This document shows positions 57,941 to 64,000 of a DNA stretch of 64,000 nt, piece by piece. The notes beneath the pieces are model-generated. The model was not told where the DNA came from and ran no database searches. It worked only from the letters and a program-made list of their open reading frames with translations. The translations under genes and the position numbers were made by a program. The stretch is taken from the NCBI RefSeq assembly GCF_013283195.1, contig NZ_JABEKT010000001.1:470795-534794 (forward strand), in the 5' to 3' direction. Origin of the DNA: Ensifer adhaerens (GTDB lineage: Bacteria > Pseudomonadota > Alphaproteobacteria > Rhizobiales > Rhizobiaceae). Numbering within the stretch: the stretch's first letter is position 1; every line of letters begins with the position of its first letter.

Positions 57941-59863
57941 TTAGGCCGAACGCTTGCGGTCGTCTTCGTCGTTGACTTCTTCGTAGTCCGCATCGACGAC
58001 ATCGCCGTCGCGGGCGGCGTCAGCGGCGGCGTCCGCATGGGCGGCGTCCGTCTGCTGGGCCTCATAGATCGCCTGACCGAGCTTCATGGAGACTTCCATC
58101 AGCGTGTTGGTCTTGGCCTTGATGTCTTCGGCATCAGGCTCGGAAGCCTCGACGGCGGTCTTCAGCGCGGCAATCGCGTCGGAGATCGCGTTGCGGTCGG
58201 TTTCCGAAACCTTGTCGCCATAGTCCTTCAGCGACTTTTCCGAAGAATGGATCAGGCTTTCTGCCTGGTTCTTCGCTTCTACGCCTTCGCGGCGCTTCTT
58301 GTCGGTTTCGGCATTGGCTTCGGCGTCCTTGACCATCTTCTCGATGTCGGCGTCGGACAGGCCACCGGATGCCTGGATGCGGATCTGGTGTTCCTTGCCC
58401 GTACCCTTGTCCTTGGCCGAGACCTGGACGATGCCGTTGGCGTCGATGTCGAAGGTCACTTCGATCTGCGGCATGCCGCGCGGTGCCGGCGGAATGCCGA
58501 CGAGATCGAACTGGCCGAGCAGCTTGTTGTCGGCTGCCATTTCGCGCTCGCCCTGGGAGACGCGGATCGTCACGGCCGACTGGTTGTCGTCGGCGGTCGA
58601 GAAGGTCTGCGACTTCTTGGTCGGGATCGTCGTGTTGCGTTCGATCAGGCGGGTGAAGACGCCACCAAGCGTTTCGATGCCGAGCGACAGCGGGGTCACG
58701 TCGAGAAGCAGAACGTCCTTGACGTCGCCCTGCAGAACGCCGGCCTGGATCGCAGCGCCCATGGCCACGACTTCATCCGGGTTCACGCCCTTGTGCGGCT
58801 CCTTGCCGAACAGCTGCTTGACGGTTTCCTGCACCTTCGGCATGCGGCTCATGCCGCCGACGAGAACGACTTCGTCGATCTCGGCAGCCGAGACGCCGGC
58901 ATCCTTGAGGGCTGCCTTGCACGGCGCAACGGTGCGCTGGATCAGGTCGTCGACAAGCGCTTCGAACTTGGCACGGGTCAGCTTCATCGTCAGGTGCTTC
59001 GGACCGGACGCGTCGGCCGTGATGAACGGCAGGTTGATTTCGGTCTGCTGCGACGAGGACAGCTCGATCTTGGCCTTTTCGGCAGCTTCCTTCAGGCGCT
59101 GAAGAGCGAGCTTGTCGTTCTTCAGGTCGATGCCCTGTTCCTTCTTGAACTCGCCAGCGAGGTACTGGACCAGACGCATGTCGAAGTCTTCACCGCCGAG
59201 GAAGGTGTCGCCGTTGGTCGACTTCACTTCGAAGACGCCGTCGCCGATTTCGAGAACCGAGATATCGAAGGTGCCGCCGCCAAGGTCATAAACGGCGATC
59301 GTCTTGCCGTCCTTCTTGTCGAGGCCGTAGGCAAGCGCTGCAGCAGTCGGCTCGTTGATGATGCGCAGCACTTCGAGACCGGCGATCTTGCCGGCATCCT
59401 TGGTTGCCTGGCGCTGAGCGTCGTTGAAGTAGGCCGGGACGGTGATGACGGCCTTCTCGACCTTTTCACCGAGGTAGGATTCAGCCGTTTCCTTCATCTT
59501 CTGAAGGATCATGGCGGAGATCTGCGACGGCGAGTAGTTCGTGCCGTGCGCTTCGACCCAGGCGTCGCCATTGTCGGCCTTGGTGATCTTGTAAGGCACC
59601 ATGTCCTTGTCTTTTTGCGTGGTCGGATCCTGGAAGGTCCGGCCGATCAGGCGCTTGATCGCAAAAAGCGTGTTTTCCGGGTTGGTGACCGCCTGGCGCT
59701 TGGCCGGCTGACCAACGAGACGTTCGCCGTCTTCGCTGAATGCCACCATCGAGGGGGTCGTGCGCGCACCCTCGGCATTTTCAATGACCTTCGCATCTTT
59801 TCCGTCCATGACGGCGACGCAGGAGTTGGTCGTTCCCAAGTCAATACCAATAACTTTAGCCAT
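57941..59863 (-). CDS. dnaK: Chaperone protein DnaK (Hsp70)
   Basis: A 640-aa Hsp70. The ATPase domain opens with [16 protein letters not shown] and includes [13 protein letters not shown] and [12 protein letters not shown]; the linker [16 protein letters not shown] leads to the substrate-binding domain and helical lid. The C-terminal tail is Asp/Glu-rich and ends in DDRKRSA, the usual alphaproteobacterial form. A sigma-32-type promoter lies about 110 nt upstream. grpE is not adjacent, as expected in this order. Confidence 0.98.
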   Translation of the reverse strand: MAKVIGIDLGTTNSCVAVMDGKDAKVIENAEGARTTPSMVAFSEDGERLVGQPAKRQAVTNPENTLFAIKRLIGRTFQDPTTQKDKDMVPYKITKADNGDAWVEAHGTNYSPSQISAMILQKMKETAESYLGEKVEKAVITVPAYFNDAQRQATKDAGKIAGLEVLRIINEPTAAALAYGLDKKDGKTIAVYDLGGGTFDISVLEIGDGVFEVKSTNGDTFLGGEDFDMRLVQYLAGEFKKEQGIDLKNDKLALQRLKEAAEKAKIELSSSQQTEINLPFITADASGPKHLTMKLTRAKFEALVDDLIQRTVAPCKAALKDAGVSAAEIDEVVLVGGMSRMPKVQETVKQLFGKEPHKGVNPDEVVAMGAAIQAGVLQGDVKDVLLLDVTPLSLGIETLGGVFTRLIERNTTIPTKKSQTFSTADDNQSAVTIRVSQGEREMAADNKLLGQFDLVGIPPAPRGMPQIEVTFDIDANGIVQVSAKDKGTGKEHQIRIQASGGLSDADIEKMVKDAEANAETDKKRREGVEAKNQAESLIHSSEKSLKDYGDKVSETDRNAISDAIAALKTAVEASEPDAEDIKAKTNTLMEVSMKLGQAIYEAQQTDAAHADAAADAARDGDVVDADYEEVNDEDDRKRSA

Positions 59864-59972
59864 GTCGTTCTCTCCTTGCAGCGGACTGTCGGAACCCGGT
59901 CAGGCATTCGTGAGACAGCCCCTAACGGGATGGTCTTTGGATTTCTTCGCAGCGTTGGCTGCGCCGATGCGG

Positions 59973-60004
59973 CGTATATAAGGACCGGCGTTTCGGACTG
60001 CAAG
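59973..60004 (-). promoter_or_regulatory. Heat-shock (sigma-32) promoter of dnaK
   Basis: On the - strand CTTG (60004-60001) is followed after 18 nt by CTTATATACG (59982-59973). This matches the alphaproteobacterial RpoH consensus as I know it, CTTG-N17/18-CYTATNTNNG, at every defined position. Transcription would start about 100 nt before the dnaK ATG, leaving a leader that could take part in temperature control. Confidence 0.8.
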
Positions 60005-60124
60005 GCATTCTGCGGGGCGATTGGGGGCAAAAGCAAGCCTGCGATTGGCGTGCGGCGGACAATCGGCGTTTCGCCGAAGTCCGGGACGGCCCCAAAGCGG
60101 CAGCACGGCGCCGTTTGCGCCGCC

Positions 60125-62362
60125 TCAACCGCCCGTCAGGATATCGAAAAGTGTCGTGCGCTTGGTGGCGCCGGTGGTCTCGCCGACATCGGCCGGCGGT
60201 ACCATGCCGCCGTTGCCTTCGGGCAAGGGGCGGGTCTGCTGGACGGCCATCGAACCGTCGACGCCGACAGGCGGTGCTGGAAAGGCGTTCGGATCGCCGG
60301 AAAGAATGTCGCCCGTTGCTGCCGGCGGTGTACCGCCGTCGTCGAAGACCGGCTGCACCCCGGTGGTGCCGAACAGCGGCGAGGGCGAAAGCCCCTCGTG
60401 CGCGGCCAGCATGTAGTCGTGCCAGGCCTTGGCGGGCAGGCCACCGCCGGTGACCTTCTTCATCGACTTGCCGTCGTCATTGCCGAACCAGACGCCGGTG
60501 GTGAGGTTCGAGGTATAGCCGACGAAAAGCGCGTCGCGGAAGGATTGGGTGGTGCCGGTCTTGCCAGCCGCTTCCCAGCCCTTCAGCTGGGCCTTCTTGC
60601 CGGTGCCGTTGGTCAGCACCCGCACCATCATCTGGTTCATTTCGCTGACGATGGCCGGGTCGAGCACACGCGGCGGGTTGTCGTAGGTATTTTCGTAAAG
60701 CACCGTGCCGTCGGCCTTGGAAATCCGGCGGATGACATGCGGCGTCGCCTTGAAGCCGCCGTTCATGAACGGGGCATAGGCAGACGTCAGCTCGACGAGG
60801 CTGACCTCCGAGGTTCCGAGCGCGATCGAGGCATTGGCCTGCATCTCGGAATCGATGCCGAGGCGGTGCGCGACCTTCACCACATTTTGCGGACCGACTT
60901 CCATGACGAGCTGCGCGGCGATGGTGTTCAACGAATTGGCAAGTGCGTCGGCGAGCGTGACCTCGCCGCGGTATTTCTGGTCGTAATTTTCAGGCGTCCA
61001 GTTGCCGATCCGGACCGGGCCGTCGTTGCGGATCGACATCGGAGTGCGACCGATCTCGAGTGCTGCCGCGTAGACGAAGGGCTTGAAGGCGGAGCCGGGC
61101 TGGCGCTTGGCCTTGGAGGCGCGGTCGAACTGGCTTTCGGCATAATCCTTGCCGCCGACCAGCGCACGAATGGCGCCGGTGCCGTCGATCGACACGAGGG
61201 CTGCCTGCGAAGCGTCGAGCTTCTTGCCGTCGGCGTCAAGCGTGGCGCTGATCGCCTCTTCCGCCTTCTTTTCGAGGTTGAGGTCGATCGTCGTGTCGAT
61301 GACCAGGTCTTCCTTGATCTCGCCGATCATGCCGGGAAGCTGATCCATCACCATGTCGGCGACATAGTGCTCGGCGCCCGACCAGTAGCTCTTGGCCTTG
61401 GTCGGCGTCTGCGACATCGCGGTCTTGATTTCGCTTTCGGTGACGAAGCCTTCCTCGCGCATGGCGCCGAGAACGACCTGGGCGCGCTCTTCCGCAGCCT
61501 TCGGGTCGCGGGCCGGCGACAGGCGCGAAGGCGCCTTCAGCAGGCCGGCAAGCAGAGCCGCCTCGCCGAGGTTCACGTCGCGCGCCGATTTGTTGAAATA
61601 GCGTCGCGACGCCGCTTCGACGCCATAGGCGTTCGAGCCGAAGAACACCCGGTTGAGATACATCGCCAGGATCTGGTCCTTGGAATATTTCTGTTCCAGC
61701 CAGAAGGCGAGCAGTACTTCCTGCACCTTGCGTTCAAGCGTGCGCTCCGGCGACAGGAACAGGTTCTTGGCAAGCTGCTGGGTCAGCGTCGAGCCGCCCT
61801 GGACCATCCGGCCGGTGGTGACATTGGTCAGCATGGCGCGTGCCAGGCCCAGCGGATCGACGCCGAAATGCGAATAGAACCGGCGGTCCTCGATGGCGAT
61901 AACTGCCTGGGGAATGTAGGGCGACATGTTTTCGAGCGACAAAGCTTCGCCGCCGGTGGTGCCGCGATTGGCGATGATGTCGCCATTGACGGAAAGAATC
62001 TTGACGTTGGGCGGCCGCTCGGGGATCGACCAGCTTTCGGCGCTCGGCATGCGCGCGCCGTAATAGAGCACCAGGCCGCCGACGCCCATCGCACCCCAGA
62101 TCCCGAGCACGATGCACCAGTAAAACAGGGTGCGCACGAGGCCGATGAACCCGCCGCCATTGCCGGAGCCGCGTCGCGATCCGCCACGCTTGCTGCGCTT
62201 CGCCTTCTTCTTCTGCGCGGGAGCCGATTTTCCACGGGCCGGTTTGCGGCCGCCGCCGGTTACGCGATCGCTGGCCTCGATGCGAAAATCGTCATCATCG
62301 TCGTCGGTGCTTGCGCCGAACGAGGGCTCGATCCGTTGTCCTGACTTGCCGCTTGCTGCCAT
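60125..62362 (-). CDS. mrcA: Penicillin-binding protein 1A, bifunctional
   Basis: A 745-aa class A PBP that polymerises and cross-links peptidoglycan. A basic Lys/Arg/Gly-rich cytosolic head (about 30-65) precedes one membrane helix (about 72-97). The glycosyltransferase domain has AIEDRRFYSHFGVD and GGSTLTQQLAKN, and the transpeptidase domain has the nucleophile in PGSAFKPFVY, a Ser-x-Asn motif (LANSLNT) and KTGTT. The C-terminal tail is Pro-rich. It ends 120 nt before the dnaK promoter. Confidence 0.95.
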   Translation of the reverse strand: MAASGKSGQRIEPSFGASTDDDDDDFRIEASDRVTGGGRKPARGKSAPAQKKKAKRSKRGGSRRGSGNGGGFIGLVRTLFYWCIVLGIWGAMGVGGLVLYYGARMPSAESWSIPERPPNVKILSVNGDIIANRGTTGGEALSLENMSPYIPQAVIAIEDRRFYSHFGVDPLGLARAMLTNVTTGRMVQGGSTLTQQLAKNLFLSPERTLERKVQEVLLAFWLEQKYSKDQILAMYLNRVFFGSNAYGVEAASRRYFNKSARDVNLGEAALLAGLLKAPSRLSPARDPKAAEERAQVVLGAMREEGFVTESEIKTAMSQTPTKAKSYWSGAEHYVADMVMDQLPGMIGEIKEDLVIDTTIDLNLEKKAEEAISATLDADGKKLDASQAALVSIDGTGAIRALVGGKDYAESQFDRASKAKRQPGSAFKPFVYAAALEIGRTPMSIRNDGPVRIGNWTPENYDQKYRGEVTLADALANSLNTIAAQLVMEVGPQNVVKVAHRLGIDSEMQANASIALGTSEVSLVELTSAYAPFMNGGFKATPHVIRRISKADGTVLYENTYDNPPRVLDPAIVSEMNQMMVRVLTNGTGKKAQLKGWEAAGKTGTTQSFRDALFVGYTSNLTTGVWFGNDDGKSMKKVTGGGLPAKAWHDYMLAAHEGLSPSPLFGTTGVQPVFDDGGTPPAATGDILSGDPNAFPAPPVGVDGSMAVQQTRPLPEGNGGMVPPADVGETTGATKRTTLFDILTGG

Positions 62363-62509
62363 GCTGTTTGGATTTACCCCTCATGCCGCATCGCGGGCGC
62401 CCAGTCGTTTTGCCCCAGCGGCAAACGCAATCTCAAGAGCGGGGAAAGTTGATCGATCGACCCGCCACGGCGATGCGGTGAACTTTAAATGCGGCAATTT
62501 AAGGGGGGG

Positions 62510-62794
62510 TTAAAAACCTGATCGTAAAATATGCATGCTCTTCAACAGCTTGCCGGATCTGGCGTCACGGAGCGTTGCCGTTTCGTTCGCATGATGACAC
62601 TCGTCCGAGAACCGCGGACCGTTCGGGCGGGCGAGGCGCCTGGAAACAGGCATCAAAGACCAGTCGTACCACGCCCCATATAGCGGCTCCTGCGGTCCCT
62701 CGAGGCCCGCGTCTTTGCGCGGACACGAATCCATTGGACGAGCCCATTCCTTGGCGCGCGTGACATAGGCGACCGCCGACGCTGTGGCAGACAT
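62510..62794 (-). CDS. Small hypothetical protein, 94 aa
   Basis: The frame codes for a soluble, Arg- and Pro-rich protein with balanced composition (for example EPLYGAWYDWSLMPVSRRL), unlike the surrounding antisense frames. It starts 32 nt after the small secreted-protein gene, so the two may be one transcript. The ribosome site is weak (CCGGATC). ATG 62734 is a possible shorter start. No known domain recognised. Confidence 0.5.
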   Translation of the reverse strand: MSATASAVAYVTRAKEWARPMDSCPRKDAGLEGPQEPLYGAWYDWSLMPVSRRLARPNGPRFSDECHHANETATLRDARSGKLLKSMHILRSGF

Positions 62795-62826
62795 GAAGAT
62801 CCGGTACTGGGTCTGTCGATGCCGGA

Positions 62827-63036
62827 CTATTCGGCAGTCTTTTCGTCCTGCACCAGGCGATCGGTCTTTTTCAGGACTACCATTTCTTCGGATACCGGCT
62901 CGCTTTCCGTCGATATGCTCGCTGTCGTCGTTTCCGTGTCGATCGCTGCATTGGTCTTGGCGTGATAGGCGCATTCGGCAAATGCCGCGGAGGTCGACAG
63001 GCCGATGGCGGCTACGGTCACTAGAAGCGTCCTCAT
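62827..63036 (-). CDS. Small secreted protein, 69 aa
   Basis: A signal peptide MRTLLVTVAAIGLSTSAAFA (1-20) ends before ECAYH. The mature part of about 49 residues is Thr/Glu/Ser-rich and acidic, with one Cys and the tail LKKTDRLVQDEKTAE. AAGGAG lies 6 nt before the ATG, an excellent ribosome site that fixes the start over the in-frame ATG at 63057. Function unknown; probably periplasmic. Confidence 0.75.
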   Translation of the reverse strand: MRTLLVTVAAIGLSTSAAFAECAYHAKTNAAIDTETTTASISTESEPVSEEMVVLKKTDRLVQDEKTAE

Positions 63037-63290
63037 GATCTTCTCCTTCTCGCTCACCGGTCAAATCTAACGCGCAAAGCGATCTGCTCGAAATCACGAT
63101 TTTGTTCCGGCGGGAGGCCGGGCCAGGTAGTGCCATGACGTCGCCGAAGCGCGTGGGGTCGGCGGGGCGATTGCAGAATGCTTGCGGACTATCGATCAGC
63201 CGATAGCCTTCAACTTCGCTCTCTAAATCAACAGTCAGGTGTCTATCGACGCGGCTAGGGATTAAAATGGTGCGATGCAGCAAATTGCCC
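63037..63290. other. Spacer upstream of the sRNA, no gene found
   Basis: About 250 nt between the small secreted-protein gene and the sRNA promoter. It should hold the - strand promoter of the small-protein genes. No coding frame with a ribosome site and no clear palindrome is seen. Confidence 0.5.
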
Positions 63291-63319
63291 TTGAAAATAT
63301 TGCGGCGCATGATTATTAT
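63291..63319 (+). promoter_or_regulatory. Sigma-70 promoter of the alpha-r14-like sRNA
   Basis: TTGAAA (63291-63296) and TATTAT (63314-63319) are exactly 17 bp apart. Transcription would begin near 63326, just before the first hairpin. Confidence 0.7.
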
Positions 63320-63325
63320 ACGACT

Positions 63326-63440
63326 TATCGAAGCGCTGCACCTCCTCCCGCGGCGCCCGATGCGGATCGGTGGCACTCCTCCTCCCAGTCACCGGTCAAG
63401 TTTGAGAGCCCCGTGCACCTCCTCCCGCGCGGGGCTCTTT
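63326..63440 (+). ncRNA. Small RNA of the alpha-r14 / NfeR1 type, three anti-SD hairpins
   Basis: Three successive stem-loops each show a CCTCC-type, anti-Shine-Dalgarno loop. Hairpin 1: GCGCTGC/GCGGCGC with loop ACCTCCTCCC (63333-63356). Hairpin 2: CGGTGGC/GTCACCG with loop ACTCCTCCTCCCA (63368-63394). Hairpin 3: AGAGCCCCGTGC/GCGCGGGGCTCT with loop ACCTCCTCCC, followed by TT, the terminator (63405-63440). A length of about 115 nt, three hairpins and the CCUCCUCCC loops match the alpha-r14 family, whose S. meliloti member is NfeR1, a trans-acting RNA that silences many transporter mRNAs by pairing with their ribosome sites. A consensus promoter lies in front. Ends are estimated. Confidence 0.85.
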
Positions 63441-63535
63441 TCATGTCTGGGCCTCTCTCCTGCCTGACGAAGTCAACTCACCTTCGGCGCAGATTAGACT
63501 GGTCCTGCAAGGCTTGCGGGTGTATCGGCGCGGAC

Positions 63536-64000
63536 ATGGGCTCCAAGGCAAACGGCTACATCTACGCGCTACAGGCAATCGTCATCTTTGCGATCCAGGA
63601 CGGCATCTCCAAACATCTGGGCAGCCTCTATCCCCCTGTCTTTGTGGCAATGATCCGCTATTGGGCCTTTGCCCTGTTTGCAGTCGTGCTCGCCACCCGG
63701 GCAACAGGCGGGCTCAAGGTGACGGCCGCGACCAGAAGACCGCTGCTGCAGGTGCTGCGCGGGCTGCTGTTGCCGCTGCAGATCGTCATGGTGATCACCT
63801 CGTTCACGCTGGTGGGGCTGGCGCATTCGCAGGCAATCCTCGCGGCGACGCCCTTATTTGTTGCCCTCCTGTCGATGCCGCTCCTGGGTGAGCGTGTCGG
63901 CTGGCGCCGGTGGCTGGCGATCTCGGTCGGGCTTATCGGCGTTCTCCTGATCCTGAAACCGGCCGAGGGCCTGTTCGAGACGGCATTCCTGTTGCCCTTG
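63536..64000 (+). CDS. DMT/EamA-family transporter, N-terminal part (cut by window end)
   Basis: An open frame of 155 codons without stop runs off the window. It codes for about five hydrophobic helices in the EamA pattern, with IQDGISKHLGSLYPP near residue 20-34, VAMIRYWAF, and the end of the first repeat LAATPLFVALLSMPLLGERV (about 110-129). Such proteins export or import metabolites such as amino acids; full family length is about 290-300 aa, so half is missing. The ATG has no strong ribosome site, and the start is therefore moderately certain. Confidence 0.82.
   Translation, partial: MGSKANGYIYALQAIVIFAIQDGISKHLGSLYPPVFVAMIRYWAFALFAVVLATRATGGLKVTAATRRPLLQVLRGLLLPLQIVMVITSFTLVGLAHSQAILAATPLFVALLSMPLLGERVGWRRWLAISVGLIGVLLILKPAEGLFETAFLLPL

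Noticed and set aside
58037-62344. Very long open frame (over 1400 codons) on the + strand
   Set aside because: It is antisense to dnaK and penicillin-binding protein 1A, runs across their intergenic space and has shadow-type composition. High GC with biased third positions makes such antisense frames common. The - strand genes carry all family motifs.

Overview
The window is a 64 kb, gap-free piece of chromosome from an alphaproteobacterium of the order Hyphomicrobiales (Rhizobiales), most likely the Rhizobiaceae and close to Sinorhizobium/Ensifer. The grounds are a high-GC sequence with rhizobial codon use, a complete Tad/Cpa pilus locus, an orfA-pit phosphate pair with a PHO box, a YejABEF transporter, a dnaK-dnaJ pair with an alphaproteobacterial heat-shock promoter and no grpE, and a small RNA of the alpha-r14 (NfeR1) type. 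I see no insertion sequence, prophage, integrase or CRISPR array. This is core chromosome, not an island.

Layout. (1) 1-2.7 kb: initiator tRNA, then a Zn/Cd/Pb-exporting P-type ATPase with a very long His-Asp repeat, behind a MerR-type promoter. (2) 2.9-12.7 kb: a nucleoside scavenging block. On the + strand are an ABC importer (ATPase and two permeases, with no binding protein beside it), cytidine deaminase, purine nucleoside phosphorylase and thymidine phosphorylase. On the - strand are uracil phosphoribosyltransferase, adenosine deaminase and phosphopentomutase. Together they import nucleosides, free the bases and send the sugar phosphate to central metabolism. (3) 12.8-24.7 kb: the Tad pilus locus. 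Pilin, prepilin peptidase and cpaBCDEF-tadBC are on +; two TadE-like pseudopilins, a short CpaC-like protein and a TPR lipoprotein (TadD-like) are on -. (4) 24.9-35.8 kb: a neighbourhood rich in peptide and peptidoglycan turnover: M17 aminopeptidase, MarR regulator, NlpC/P60 endopeptidase, the YejABEF oligopeptide/muropeptide importer and the murein endopeptidase MepA, with a hydroxyacid dehydrogenase in between. (5) 35.9-40.8 kb: methylglyoxal synthase, glucokinase, an ABC exporter, DapB and phosphoglycerate mutase. (6) 40.8-49.5 kb: DNA repair and housekeeping genes (Ada-type methyltransferase, Nth, RecF), a TetR/VOC pair with twin operators, a PfkB-family (adenosine-type) kinase, an SH3 protein, a D-2-hydroxyacid dehydrogenase, a GNAT and a MoeB/ThiF-like E1. 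(7) 49.7-56.4 kb: orfA-pit, a class C beta-lactamase-like hydrolase, a LysR/SDR divergent pair, and a DUF1326-DUF2182 pair rich in Cys and Met. (8) 56.4-64 kb: dnaJ, dnaK, penicillin-binding protein 1A, two small proteins, the alpha-r14-like sRNA, and the start of a DMT-family permease cut by the window end.

Most interesting items: the sRNA at about 63326-63440, with three hairpins that each carry an anti-Shine-Dalgarno loop; the uncharacterised DUF1326-DUF2182 pair with metal-ligand-rich segments; the twin operators between tetR and the VOC gene; the PHO box in front of orfA-pit; and the clustering of peptidoglycan turnover functions around YejABEF. Functions rest on motif recognition by eye. 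No database search was run.
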